DNA from: Deinococcus metallilatus
GTDB taxonomy: Bacteria > Deinococcota > Deinococci > Deinococcales > Deinococcaceae
Length of the DNA stretch: 64,000 nucleotides
Direction of reading: 5' to 3'
Assembly: GCF_004758605.1 (NCBI RefSeq)
Contig: NZ_CP038511.1
Coordinates: 336,001-400,000 of the forward strand
Of this stretch, positions 19,605 through 27,682 are shown one piece after another; the first letter of the stretch is position 1; each line of letters opens with the position of its first letter. Below the pieces are notes generated by a model. The model worked only from the letters and a program-made list of their open reading frames with translations, did no database searches and was not told where the DNA came from. The position numbers and the translations under genes were made by a program.

Positions 19605-19651
19605 GGGGTCTCCTGGGATGGGGCGTCGAGGGCGGCGGGGTTGAGGGCGGG

Positions 19652-20971
19652 TCAGGCAGGAAAACGCAGGCTGACCTCGAAGGCGCCTTCCTCCCAGCGG
19701 GGCAGAAGGTCGGCGTTCCAGCGCCGGGCGAGGGCCGCCACCAGCGGCAGGCCCAACCCGCTTCCGGCGGTCCCCTGGGTACCAGCGCCGCGCTCGAAAG
19801 GTTCCAGCAGCCGGGTCCACTGGGCCTGATCCGGCCCGGGACCCACGCTGCGTACCGTGACCTCACGTTCCCGGACCCGCACCAGGACGCCACCCGTGCC
19901 GTACTTGAGCGCGTTCTCGATCAGGTTGGCGAGGGCGCGTCCCACCCCCTCCGCCTCGGCCTGCACCCAGCTCTCGTTGAGGTCGAGCTGCACCTGCCTC
20001 CCCGCCCGGCGCGCCACCTCGTCGAGCGCGTCCACCACCGCCGCGGCGCTGCCCGCCAGTTCCACCCGTTCCAGACGCACCGGGGCGTCGGTGCGGGCCA
20101 GGGCGAGCAGGCTCTCCGAGAGGGTGACCAGCGCGTCCACCCGGCCCTGCATCCCGCTCAGGGCACGCTGGTAGTCGGCGGCCTCACGCGGGCGCTCCAG
20201 GGTGAGGTCGAGGCGGCCCTTGAGCACGGTCAGCGGCGTGCGCAGCTCGTGGGCGGCGATGCGGGCGAAGCTCTTCTCGCGCTCGATGGTGCCCTCGAGC
20301 TGGTCGAGCATCGCGTTCACGGTGGAAGTCAGCCGGGCCATCTCGTCCTGGCCGGGCGCGGCGGGCACCCGCTCCTGGTAGGTGCCGCGCCGGGCGATGC
20401 CCTCGGCGGTGCGGGCCACCGCGTCCACCGGGCGCAGGGCCCGGTCGGCCAGGACGTACCCGGCCCCGCAGGCCACCATGACCATCAGCACGCTGCCGGC
20501 GCTGAGGATGCGGGCCAGGGTTTCCAGCAGCTCCACCAGGGTGTTGCTGGGCCGCGAGACCCGCAGGAACAGCCCGCCCTCGACGGGTAGGGTCAGCACC
20601 CGGTGTTCTGCCGTCGACACGAAGCCCACGCGCAGGGGAATGGCCTGGTCATGCTCCTCCTGGCCCGCGCGGGCCAGCGTCCTCCCCGTGGGCGAGAGCA
20701 GTTCGATGGCCAGGTCGCCGGTCGGTCTCAGCTCCGAGGAGAAGGTCCAGCGCCCGTTCTGGTCCTCGATGCTGCCCTGCGCCACGCTGGCGGTCTCCCG
20801 CAAGGTGGTGTCGAGCGACCCCGTTAGGCTGTCCCGGGCCAGGGCGTACACCAGCACGGCCCCGAGCAGGATGGTCACCGCGAAGACCAGCGCGTAGCCC
20901 AGCGTGAGCTTGACCCGCAGGCTCCAGTCCCGGGGTCTCCAGCCCATCCGCCGGCCGCCCCCCCCGGTCAC
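19652..20971 (-). CDS. Sensor histidine kinase of the envelope regulon
   Basis: A 439-residue kinase with two transmembrane helices flanking a sensor loop of about 110 residues, a HAMP-type linker and a phosphoacceptor motif AAHELRTPLTVLKG (His near 239). The ATPase domain has N-box NLIENALKYG and G2 GSGLGLPLV. The G1 box reads VGPGP after a Ser where Asp or Asn is usual. The GTG start overlaps the regulator stop as GTGA. The sensor loop is only moderately acidic (for example EEHDQ), so a PhoQ-like acidic metal-binding patch is not obvious. It is presumably the partner of the adjacent regulator. Confidence 0.9.
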   Translation of the reverse strand: MTGGGGRRMGWRPRDWSLRVKLTLGYALVFAVTILLGAVLVYALARDSLTGSLDTTLRETASVAQGSIEDQNGRWTFSSELRPTGDLAIELLSPTGRTLARAGQEEHDQAIPLRVGFVSTAEHRVLTLPVEGGLFLRVSRPSNTLVELLETLARILSAGSVLMVMVACGAGYVLADRALRPVDAVARTAEGIARRGTYQERVPAAPGQDEMARLTSTVNAMLDQLEGTIEREKSFARIAAHELRTPLTVLKGRLDLTLERPREAADYQRALSGMQGRVDALVTLSESLLALARTDAPVRLERVELAGSAAAVVDALDEVARRAGRQVQLDLNESWVQAEAEGVGRALANLIENALKYGTGGVLVRVREREVTVRSVGPGPDQAQWTRLLEPFERGAGTQGTAGSGLGLPLVAALARRWNADLLPRWEEGAFEVSLRFPA

Positions 20972-21648
20972 ATCGCCTCACCCCGGCCCAGCCGGTACCC
21001 GGTGCCCCGGATGGTGTCGATCAGGACGTCGGTGGTCTTGCGGCGGATGGTGCTGACGTACACGTCGATCACCTTGGGCTCCACGGCCCCCCCTTCACCC
21101 CCCCACAGGCGCTCGATGATCTCGTCGCGGGAAAAGGCCCGGCCCGGGTTCAGGACGAGCAGTTCCAGTAGCGCGAACTCCCGGCGGGTCAGCTCGGCAC
21201 GGACGCCCGTAGCGTAGAGTTCCCGGCCCCCCAGATCCATCACCCAGCCCCCCGGCAGGGTCACCGTGTTCTGCGCGTTCCCGCTCGCCCGCCGCAGCAG
21301 GGCCCGCACCCGCGCCCGCAGTTCCTTGAAGGCGAACGGCTTGACCAGGTAGTCGTCCCCGCCCGCCTCCAGCCCCTCGACCCGGTCCTCCACCGTACCC
21401 CGGGCGGTGAGGTACAGGATGGGGGTGTTCAGGCCGCCCTCCCGCAGCGAGCGTCCCAGCCGGTACCCCGCGTCGATGCCCTCGGGCAGCATCACGTCCA
21501 GGATCAGCAGGCCGTAGGGAAACAGCCGGGCGAGCTCCCCGCCCTCGGCGGCGCTCGCGGCCCGGTCGCACTCGTAGCCCTCCTCGGTCAGGCCGTCTTG
21601 CAGCAGTTCGGCGATATGGGGGTCGTCCTCGACGATCAGGAGTCTCAT
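20968..21648 (-). CDS. OmpR/PhoB-family response regulator, candidate regulator of the direct-repeat boxes
   Basis: A 226-residue regulator. The receiver has the acidic pair in VEDD, phosphorylatable Asp51 (LLILDVMLPE), the TAR switch and Lys103 (YLVKPF). The winged-helix domain has TRREFALLELLVLNPGRAF and recognition helix VIDVYVSTIRRKT, ending GYRLG. The ATG overlaps the PAP2 stop as ATGA. OmpR/PhoB proteins bind head-to-tail to half-sites 11 bp apart, which is the spacing found at all eleven promoters nearby, including its own operon's (promoter E). This makes it the best candidate regulator, with positive autoregulation likely. Confidence 0.92.
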   Translation of the reverse strand: MRLLIVEDDPHIAELLQDGLTEEGYECDRAASAAEGGELARLFPYGLLILDVMLPEGIDAGYRLGRSLREGGLNTPILYLTARGTVEDRVEGLEAGGDDYLVKPFAFKELRARVRALLRRASGNAQNTVTLPGGWVMDLGGRELYATGVRAELTRREFALLELLVLNPGRAFSRDEIIERLWGGEGGAVEPKVIDVYVSTIRRKTTDVLIDTIRGTGYRLGRGEAM

Positions 21649-22310
21649 GCCGCGCTCTCCTTCCCGTGCCCCGGCGCGAAAGGCCGCAGCACACCGTACA
21701 CGCCCAGCACCCAGGCGGCGCCGGTCAGCCAGCCGCACAGCACGTCGGTGGGATAATGCACGCCCAGGTACAGCCGCGAGAAGCCCACCAGCCCGCTGAA
21801 GGCCACCCCAAGCCCCAGCGCGGGCCAGCGGTAGGGCGTGCGCCAGGCGAGCAGGATCAGCGCCGTGACGAAGGCGGCGCTGTACATGCTGTGCCCGCTG
21901 GGAAAGCTGGCGTCGTGTTCCTGCACCAGGCGGGGCCACAACTCCGGGCGGGTGCGGTGCATCAGCAGCTTCATCGCCACGTTCAGGCCCGCTGCGCCCG
22001 CCACGCCCAGCCCCCAGAAGGCGGCCAGCCGGTGCCCCCTGAGCCACAGCACGACCAGGATCACGGCGCTGACGGGGGCGATCACGGTCACGCCGCCGAC
22101 AGTGGTGAAGAAGAGCGCCACCTGATTGAGCAGCGGGGTGGCGTGGCTGTGCAGGGCCAGCAGGAAGGGGGTCTCCCAGGCGAAGCTCTGCCCTTCGAGG
22201 AGGTCCTCGGCCACGAGCCCCACGACCAGCAGGGGCAGCAGGATGCCGAGAAACAGGCGCAGCAGGGCCACCGGACGAATTCGGTGGCGATGGGACAGCA
22301 GGGTGCTCAT
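21645..22310 (-). CDS. PAP2-family membrane phosphatase, first gene of the regulator operon
   Basis: A 221-residue multipass phosphatase with a MKLLMHRTRPE-type motif, SFPSGHSMY and SRLYLGVHYPTD. It is clearly paralogous to the protein at 4092-4760, with conserved stretches LLRLFLGILLPL and RPELWPRLV. Undecaprenyl-pyrophosphate phosphatase is the likeliest role. The ATG is 7 nt after -10 CACGCT of promoter E. Encoding a lipid-carrier phosphatase ahead of the two-component system resembles envelope-stress loci, where the sensor system controls its own detoxifying enzyme. Confidence 0.9.
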   Translation of the reverse strand: MSTLLSHRHRIRPVALLRLFLGILLPLLVVGLVAEDLLEGQSFAWETPFLLALHSHATPLLNQVALFFTTVGGVTVIAPVSAVILVVLWLRGHRLAAFWGLGVAGAAGLNVAMKLLMHRTRPELWPRLVQEHDASFPSGHSMYSAAFVTALILLAWRTPYRWPALGLGVAFSGLVGFSRLYLGVHYPTDVLCGWLTGAAWVLGVYGVLRPFAPGHGKESAA

Positions 22311-22317
22311 GTCGCCC

Positions 22318-22349
22318 AGCGTGCCCGAGGAAGGTAAAGACGCGGTATA
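22318..22349 (-). promoter_or_regulatory. Direct-repeat promoter E
   Basis: On the minus strand: TATACC (22344-22349), 5 nt, TTTACC (22333-22338), 9 nt, -10 CACGCT (22318-22323), 7 nt, ATG of the PAP2 gene. It implies autoregulation of the two-component operon. Confidence 0.8.
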
Positions 22350-22365
22350 CCGGACGGCGAGAAGA

Positions 22366-22394
22366 CGCCGGGCACCTTTTCAGGGTGCCCGGCG
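22366..22394 (-). terminator. Hairpin between the PepSY gene and the PAP2 operon
   Basis: An 11-bp perfect stem (CGCCGGGCACC and its complement) with loop TTTTCAG. On the minus strand it lies 50 bp after the PepSY stop, with only a weak pyrimidine tail. Confidence 0.6.
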
Positions 22395-22444
22395 AGCGCT
22401 GGGGAAGTCCGGGACGGGGCTGGGAACGCTCAGTACGGGCGGGC

Positions 22445-22909
22445 TCAACTGCCGCCGCTCTCACCCTGTTCCAGCCCGGCGATCTCCTGCTGGAGGATTT
22501 GACCGTTCCCGGCGTCCACCGTCACCTCGGTCTGCCCGATGACCACGGCGTACACCAGGCTGCCGTCCTGGTCCCCGAGGGTCACGCTGGTGGCCGGGCC
22601 GAGGACGGCCGCCTGGGCTGCCTGCTCGGCCTGGGCGGGCGTGATCCGCGCGAGCGAGCGGTACAGGGCCTGCTCCTGCGCGGCGGGCACCTCGAAGTCC
22701 GGCAGGCTGGTGTGAAGCTGAATGCTGCCGAACATCGCCCGGTCGTGGGCATCGGTGTCCCGGGCGGACGGGTTGACCTGCGCCTGAATCGGCGGTGCGG
22801 AGGGTGCCCCCGGAGCTTCCGCCTGGGCGAAGGCGTGCCCAGCCAGGGAGAGGCCCACGGCCGTCAGGGCGCTGAGGGTGAGCAGGAACCGTCTGGCGTT
22901 CGTATTCAT
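22445..22909 (-). CDS. Secreted PepSY-like protein
   Basis: A 154-residue exported protein: signal peptide ending GHAFAQ, then a mature region with ITPAQAEQAAQAAV, VYAVVIGQTEVTVDAGNGQIL, the pattern of PepSY domains. PepSY domains inhibit peptidases or act as periplasmic sensors and regulators, and often neighbour two-component systems. AGGAGA lies 5 nt before the ATG at 22909; the mRNA has a leader of roughly 35 nt because the -10 TACGCT lies further upstream. It is driven by the double box of promoter F. Confidence 0.78.
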   Translation of the reverse strand: MNTNARRFLLTLSALTAVGLSLAGHAFAQAEAPGAPSAPPIQAQVNPSARDTDAHDRAMFGSIQLHTSLPDFEVPAAQEQALYRSLARITPAQAEQAAQAAVLGPATSVTLGDQDGSLVYAVVIGQTEVTVDAGNGQILQQEIAGLEQGESGGS

Positions 22910-22948
22910 GGTGTTCTCCTTGTCCGCAGATTCCTTCTGCGTGCCCGG

Positions 22949-23001
22949 AGCGTAGGAGCGGCCGGTAAAAAGGCCGTATAAGACGGTAAAGTCCGCGTAT
23001 A
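22949..23001 (-). promoter_or_regulatory. Direct-repeat promoter F (two complete boxes)
   Basis: On the minus strand there are two units: TATACG-N5-TTTACC (22985-23001) and TATACG-N5-TTTACC (22964-22980), each with 11-bp half-site spacing and starting 21 bp apart. After the inner unit come 9 nt and -10 TACGCT (22949-22954). Tandem units suggest stronger or cooperative control. Confidence 0.8.
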
Positions 23002-23204
23002 ACGCTGGCGCGCGGATCAAGAAGGGTGCGGGGTGTTCCGGGGCGTGGCGGTTCCAGGATGAGGAGGTGACCCGGTGGGAACGCCGGTGACCGCCGCCCG
23101 AGGAGCGTGGCGCGCGACGGTTCCGCCTCTGGTGGCGGCCGTGCCCCCGCTGCCGGGTGGTCTCGCCAGCTTCACCGGCGGACCCCTGCCCGACCGCAGG
23201 GGCC

Positions 23205-23236
23205 TATACGGCCCTTTTACGTCTCCGGCAGATCAT
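23205..23236 (+). promoter_or_regulatory. Direct-repeat promoter G
   Basis: Plus strand: TATACG (23205-23210), 5 nt, TTTACG (23216-23221), 9 nt, -10-like GATCAT (23231-23236), 6 nt, ATG at 23243. It shows the same geometry as the minus-strand boxes. Confidence 0.75.
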
Positions 23237-23242
23237 GGCCGC

Positions 23243-23950
23243 ATGGTCACCCTGACGCCCGAGTCACTTCTCACCCGGAGAGACCTTCCAGGCGGACAGC
23301 CACCCGCACGGCCCCGTACGCACGCCGCCAGACTGCGTCACGTCCGGTTCACCCCGACAGACAAGCGGGCCATCCGGAACGCGGCGGCCCGGTACGGCGT
23401 CGATGCCGCCCTGATTGCCGCCGTCCTGGCTGACGAGCAGGTGCGCCTCGACGGGTACGATCACCTCCAGCACGGGCTGCTGCGCCTGACCGTCTCGCTG
23501 CCGGAGCGCCCGGCAGCGGCCCTCCGGCGGCTGGCCGGGTGGCTGGCGGGCCGACCCGTCGAGACCTTCAGCCTGGGCCGCGCCCAGATGAAGGTGGGCA
23601 CCCTGCGCCGCCTCGGCGCGCTGGGCTACCTGGAGGTGCCGCCCGACCTGCCGGCGCAGCTCCGGCGGCTGCTCGACCCCCTCGCGGCCCCCCGGCTGGT
23701 CGCCGCGTGCCTGAGGGCCACGGCAGACCACTGGGCAGGGGCAGGGGTGCCCATCGCGCACCGCCCGGAGATCCTGGCGGCCCTGTACAGCCTGGGCTTC
23801 ACGGGCCGCCGTGGTGTTCACCCCCACCCGCGGGCCAACGAGCGGGGACTGCTGATCGCCGAACACGCGGCCTGGCTGAGGGCCCGGTCGCCCTGGCCGG
23901 GGAGCACCACGGCGACCGAACAGCCTGCCCACGTGGCCGTCGGCGGTTGA
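23243..23950 (+). CDS. Hypothetical protein with lysozyme/transglycosylase-like motifs
   Basis: A 235-residue, arginine- and leucine-rich, mostly helical protein without an obvious signal peptide. The segment AALIAAVLADEQVRL followed about 65 residues later by FSLGRAQMKVGTLRRLG resembles the catalytic-Glu helix and the S-x-G-x-x-Q motif of lytic transglycosylase-like folds; this is a suggestion from motif order only. The start at 23243 is fixed by the promoter G geometry. An upstream in-frame GTG at 23075 would place the operator inside the coding region. Confidence 0.68.
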   Translation: MVTLTPESLLTRRDLPGGQPPARPRTHAARLRHVRFTPTDKRAIRNAAARYGVDAALIAAVLADEQVRLDGYDHLQHGLLRLTVSLPERPAAALRRLAGWLAGRPVETFSLGRAQMKVGTLRRLGALGYLEVPPDLPAQLRRLLDPLAAPRLVAACLRATADHWAGAGVPIAHRPEILAALYSLGFTGRRGVHPHPRANERGLLIAEHAAWLRARSPWPGSTTATEQPAHVAVGG

Positions 23951-24306
23951 GCTGCCAGGGATCAGCAGGACCGTGGGTCATGGCCGTGGACGCTTTCCCT
24001 TTCCCGCTTGAACCCGTCTGACCCGAGGTCAGGTCTCGAGGAGGCTCTCGGCGCCAGCCTGGTTCGAGGCGCCTGGGCGAGGTTCCGAGCGACAGCACGT
24101 GGAACCCCTGCGGAAGGGTGGCTGCACGAACCCAGAAGGCCAGCGCGTGACCCTTCACCTGGCCCTGAAGCGGAGGCACCCGGCCCAGGACTCTTCACGG
24201 GCGGTGGCGGTCTCCTCCACCGGGCGCTGAACCGCCAGGACAGGTGGCCCATCTCCCGAACACGGCGTGCCAGCGCCGCGAGGACACTCCAGCTCGCCCA
24301 CAGTGC
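23951..24306. other. Gene-free gap between convergent genes
   Basis: The gap lies between the convergent ends of the lysozyme-like gene and uppP. No coding frame, repeat box or convincing terminator was seen. Confidence 0.55.
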
Positions 24307-25155
24307 CTACCGCAGCGCTCCCGCGACCACCAGGACCAGGATGACGGCCCCGAAGACGACGCGGTACACGGCGAAGCCCCGGAAGTCGTGGCGGGACACG
24401 TACCGCAGCAGCCAAGAGACCGCCAGCAGCGCCGTCACGAACGACACGGCGGTGCCGACGAGCAGGGCCGGCGCGCCGCCCTCGATCTGCCCCAGCGAGT
24501 GCCGGGCCTTGTACAGGCTGTACAGGCCCGCCGCGCCCAGCACCGGGATGCCTATGAAGAACGAGAAGGCGGTCGCCGTCACCCGGTCCAGGCCGCTCAG
24601 CAGCCCGCCCACGATGCTCGCGCCACTCCGCGACACGCCGGGGATGACCGCCACGGCCTGGGCCAGGCCGATGGTCAGCGCCTGCCGGGGCGTGACGCCG
24701 TAGAGGTCGGGCTCCGGGGTCACCGGCGGGTCCACCGCCGCGGGCGCCTCGGCTGGCCGGGCACGGCGCGTCTCGACCACCCACAGGATGACGCCGCCCG
24801 CGATCAGGCTGAGCGCCACAGTGGTGGGCGAGAACAGCGCGGCCTTGATGGCCTTTTCGAAGAGCAGGCCCACCAGCGCGGCGGGCAGCGAGGCGATCAC
24901 CAGGTTGAGCCAGAACCGGCGGGCGCGGGGACTGCCCCGGAGCAGCATCGAGACTTTGTCCAGCAACTCGCGCAGGTAGAACCACACCACCGCCAGGATG
25001 GCCCCGAGCTGAATCACGATGGTAAAGGTTTCCCCCGCGTCGCGGTAGCCGATGAGCCGCTCGGCGACGATCAGGTGGCCGGTCGAGGAGATGGGCAGGA
25101 ATTCAGTCAGCCCCTCGACCACCCCCAGGAACACGGCGCTCAGCAGCGCACTCAC
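24307..25155 (-). CDS. uppP: Undecaprenyl-diphosphatase UppP (BacA family)
   Basis: A 282-residue membrane enzyme with the family motifs VEGLTEFLPISSTGHL near the N-terminus and PGVSRSGAS in the middle, which hold the catalytic Glu, Ser and Arg residues. It converts undecaprenyl pyrophosphate to the monophosphate, recycling the peptidoglycan lipid carrier, and can confer bacitracin tolerance. The start is GTG at 25155, overlapping the stop of an 18-codon leader ORF as GTGA, with no good ribosome site of its own. Expression probably depends on coupled translation of the leader. It is the only gene after promoter H. Confidence 0.93.
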   Translation of the reverse strand: MSALLSAVFLGVVEGLTEFLPISSTGHLIVAERLIGYRDAGETFTIVIQLGAILAVVWFYLRELLDKVSMLLRGSPRARRFWLNLVIASLPAALVGLLFEKAIKAALFSPTTVALSLIAGGVILWVVETRRARPAEAPAAVDPPVTPEPDLYGVTPRQALTIGLAQAVAVIPGVSRSGASIVGGLLSGLDRVTATAFSFFIGIPVLGAAGLYSLYKARHSLGQIEGGAPALLVGTAVSFVTALLAVSWLLRYVSRHDFRGFAVYRVVFGAVILVLVVAGALR

Positions 25156-25208
25156 GCCTGGACCGCCGAGCAGGAAGGGGGGAGGGTGGCCGGCAGTGGA
25201 CAGGTCAT
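25152..25208 (-). CDS. Leader peptide upstream of uppP (MTCPLPATLPPSCSAVQA)
   Basis: An 18-codon ORF starting 7 nt after -10 TACCGT, so at or near the 5' end of the transcript. Its TGA overlaps the GTG of uppP. It contains four prolines, including Pro-Pro, and two cysteines, and starts Met-Thr-Cys-Pro. The NRAMP leader at 6128-6172 starts Met-Asp-Cys-Pro. A role in translational attenuation is inference. Confidence 0.6.
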   Translation of the reverse strand: MTCPLPATLPPSCSAVQA

Positions 25209-25215
25209 GCCGGGA

Positions 25216-25247
25216 ACGGTAGCCGGCAAAGGTAAAGGACCGGTATA
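25216..25247 (-). promoter_or_regulatory. Direct-repeat promoter H
   Basis: On the minus strand: TATACC (25242-25247), 5 nt, TTTACC (25231-25236), 9 nt, -10 TACCGT (25216-25221), 7 nt, leader ATG at 25208. Confidence 0.82.
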
Positions 25248-25329
25248 CCGCGGCGGCAGGGTTCAGGTCATCCTTCAGCTCTCCCCGTGCCCCCCGGTGG
25301 AACCGGCAGTGGGTGCAGGTGCACGCCGT

Positions 25330-26382
25330 TCAGCGGTAGTTCCCCGTGTGGCCCAGCGAGTACCGCCCGGGCTGAGGGAAGTAGGTCAGTCCATGTGGGC
25401 CGCGCCCCACCCGGATTTGCCGGAGGACCTTCCCCGTGCGGGTGTCGAACACGTACACCACGTCGCTGTAGCGCCCCGAGAGCCACAGTTGCTTGCCGTC
25501 CGCCGAGACGCTGCCCATGTCGGGGCTGCCGCCCCCCGGGATGGTCCAGCGGGCGATGAGGTGGCGGCTGGCGAAGTCCAGCACGGACACGGTGCCCTCC
25601 CCCCGGTTGGAGATGAACAGGCGCGTGCCGTCCCGGCTGGGGTACAAACCGTGGGTCCCCTTGCCGGTGGGGATGAAGCCCACCTTGCGCGGGGTGTCGC
25701 CCGAGCCGTCGATCACCCGCACCCCGTTCGCCATCATGTCCGCCACGTAGTACACCGAGCCGTCGGGGGCGATCCGCACGTCCTGCGGCATCCCGCCCGC
25801 GTGCATCACCCCGGTCACCCGGCGGGCCAGCAGGTCCACCTTGACCAGGTCCCCGCTGAACTCGCAGGCGGCCAGCAGATGCTCCCCGTCGGGGCTGAAG
25901 TCCATGTGGTTCACGCCCCGGCAGGGCACCGCGATCTCGAAGGCGGGCCGCATGCTGTCCGCCGTCAGGAAGATCAGCCGCGCCTCGTTCTCGGCCACCA
26001 CCAGGGCGTAGCGCCCGTCGGGGGTGAAGTACAGGTTGTAGGGGTCGGCGACCGGAACGGGTTTGCCCGGCAGACCCGTGCGGGGGTTGATGGGCGTCAG
26101 CGACTGCCGTCCCTCGTCGCTGGCGACCCACAGCGTCTTCAGGTCGTGCGACGGCACGACATGCTGCGGCTCCCGGTCGACCGGGAAGGTGCCCATCACC
26201 CGGAAGGTGGCGGGGTCGATCTCGCTGACGGTGTGGTCCTTGCCGTTGGGGACGTAGACGCGGGCCGGAACCCCCCGGACTGCCGGGCTGAACATGCCTG
26301 CGTGGGTATGGGCGTAGATGTCGGTGGCCCGTGCGGACCCTGCCGCCAGGGCCAAGAACAGGGCGGCGCGGGTCAGCCTCAC
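25330..26382 (-). CDS. Secreted YVTN-type beta-propeller protein
   Basis: A 350-residue exported protein: short signal (LTRAALFLALAAGSARA), then about seven repeats with YVPNGKDHTVSEID, TPDGRYALVV, SPDGEHLLAACE, APDGSVYYVAD and SRDGTRLFISNRGEGTVSVLD signatures typical of 40-residue YVTN blades. Such propellers act in the periplasm or on the surface, often as binding scaffolds or lyase-like enzymes; no catalytic residues are evident. The GTG at 26382 overlaps the upstream stop as GTGA. It is the second gene of the promoter I operon. Confidence 0.83.
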   Translation of the reverse strand: MRLTRAALFLALAAGSARATDIYAHTHAGMFSPAVRGVPARVYVPNGKDHTVSEIDPATFRVMGTFPVDREPQHVVPSHDLKTLWVASDEGRQSLTPINPRTGLPGKPVPVADPYNLYFTPDGRYALVVAENEARLIFLTADSMRPAFEIAVPCRGVNHMDFSPDGEHLLAACEFSGDLVKVDLLARRVTGVMHAGGMPQDVRIAPDGSVYYVADMMANGVRVIDGSGDTPRKVGFIPTGKGTHGLYPSRDGTRLFISNRGEGTVSVLDFASRHLIARWTIPGGGSPDMGSVSADGKQLWLSGRYSDVVYVFDTRTGKVLRQIRVGRGPHGLTYFPQPGRYSLGHTGNYR

Positions 26383-26888
26383 GGGTTCACCCGCGTGACG
26401 TGCGCCTTGGCCTCCAACAGCTTGTGCTTCTTGATCGCCGCGTGGACCTGTTGCAGCGGGGTCCCGGCGGGGAGGTTCAGGCTGGGGACGTTGAGAGCGT
26501 ACAGGTCGACGTACAGGTCGTGCTTGCCCTTGCCGCACGGGGCGGTGTAGCCGAGTTGCCCCGCCTCATTGCGGGCCACCCGGCCGCCGCCCGGTGCTGG
26601 CCGGGCCGCTGCCCCGGGGGCCAGCCGGGCCGTGCCGAGCGGGAGGTCGAAGACGCTCCAGCGACCGCTCAAGCCACCCGGGCGCTCGTCCCAGAAGATG
26701 ACCGCCAGGCTCCTCGTCCCCGCCGGGGGCGTGCCCAGGCGCAGGTCCGGCGTGACCCGGGCACCGCAGACAAGGGCGGGGTCCGTCGCCGAGAGCGAGA
26801 CGGTCCACCCGGCGGCCCGTGCCCCCGAAAGCAGCGTGAGGGTTCCCAGCACACCGGCGGCGACATTGATGGGCTGACCGGGTTTCAT
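26379..26888 (-). CDS. Secreted YbhB/phosphatidylethanolamine-binding-like protein
   Basis: A 169-residue exported protein with an N-terminal signal (INVAAGVLGTLTLLSGARAAG). Mature segments such as TPPAGTRSLAVIFWDE, WSVFDLPLGT, YTAPCGKGKHDLYVDLYAL and a C-terminal KHKLLEAKAHVTR match the PEBP/YbhB fold, including the expected Pro-Pro-x-Gly and G-x-H-x-Y/Y-x-F-like landmarks. The ATG at 26888 is 7 nt after -10 CAAGCT. Bacterial members may bind lipids or inhibit proteases. It is co-transcribed with the propeller gene. Confidence 0.8.
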   Translation of the reverse strand: MKPGQPINVAAGVLGTLTLLSGARAAGWTVSLSATDPALVCGARVTPDLRLGTPPAGTRSLAVIFWDERPGGLSGRWSVFDLPLGTARLAPGAAARPAPGGGRVARNEAGQLGYTAPCGKGKHDLYVDLYALNVPSLNLPAGTPLQQVHAAIKKHKLLEAKAHVTRVNP

Positions 26889-26895
26889 GTTCCGG

Positions 26896-26927
26896 AGCTT
26901 GGCGCCCCGGGGTAAAGCCCGGGTATA
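26896..26927 (-). promoter_or_regulatory. Direct-repeat promoter I
   Basis: On the minus strand: TATACC (26922-26927), 5 nt, TTTACC (26911-26916), 9 nt, -10 CAAGCT (26896-26901), 7 nt, ATG at 26888. Confidence 0.8.
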
Positions 26928-27112
26928 GCCGGGGCGTCGTGCGGGGGTTCTGCTGTGCCGGCGAGCCGTCCCCCGGCCCGCCTGGCGCGCGGGTGGGTTC
27001 AGGAGCAGTCCGGGCCTCCCTCCGCCCGAGGTGAGACCCAACCAGGACCGCTCTTCCGAGAAAATGCCCGTGACCGGTGTGGCGACGGGCGAGGTGGACG
27101 GTCCGGGCGCAT

Positions 27113-27511
27113 TCAGTTGGTGTTCATCGCCCGCCAGACCGCGCGGTCACCACTGGACACGTTGAGCGTGTAGTCTATCACCCGCCAGTCGTTCTGGAAG
27201 CTCAGCGCGTAGGGGCGGCCAGCCTGCACGTCGACGGCGGTCGAGGCCAGCACGGTTCCCGCGTCGCTCGACTTGACCGTGACCTGATGCGTGCCGGGCG
27301 TCAGGTGCAGCTGACCTGGCCGGTCCCCGGCGAGCATCTGACGCTCCACCAGCGCGCCGTCCACGTAGACGTCCACAGCTCCAGGACGTCCGGTGCCGTC
27401 GATGAGCATGACGTTGGCGCCTTCGCCTCCCATTCCCTGAGCCTGCAGGGTGACCTGCCCAGCCCCCACGGCGGCCAGGATCAGGGCGGCGGGGATGAAG
27501 ACGTGTCTCAT
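27113..27511 (-). CDS. Small secreted DUF4397-like protein
   Basis: A 132-residue exported protein with a signal peptide and one DUF4397-like beta domain: ANVMLIDGTGRPGAVDVYVDG, LTPGTHQVTVKSSDAGTVLAS. These are immunoglobulin-like domains of secreted proteins with unknown function. AGGAGG lies 5 nt before the ATG at 27511. The transcript is leadered, since promoter J lies 56 bp upstream. Confidence 0.78.
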   Translation of the reverse strand: MRHVFIPAALILAAVGAGQVTLQAQGMGGEGANVMLIDGTGRPGAVDVYVDGALVERQMLAGDRPGQLHLTPGTHQVTVKSSDAGTVLASTAVDVQAGRPYALSFQNDWRVIDYTLNVSSGDRAVWRAMNTN

Positions 27512-27566
27512 GGGGTCCTCCTGGGCGGCCGCAGGTCCTGCTTCCCAGGAGCGGCCACCTGCCCGG

Positions 27567-27598
27567 AGGGTGAGCCCCACGGGTAAAGACGGCGTATA
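27567..27598 (-). promoter_or_regulatory. Direct-repeat promoter J
   Basis: On the minus strand: TATACG (27593-27598), 5 nt, TTTACC (27582-27587), 9 nt, -10-like CACCCT (27567-27572). It is divergent from promoter K. Confidence 0.78.
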
Positions 27599-27682
27599 CG
27601 CCGCCCCCTTCCGTTCGTCCAGCTCAGCCACCCCGGCGAGGCTTCGGGGACCGACTCTCCTCGGTCGCCCTGCCCGGCGCTC

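Noticed and set aside
17971..19893. Extension of the secreted-protein frame to 640 residues
   Set aside because: The extension is antisense-like over the phosphoesterase, and promoter D fixes the start at 18537.
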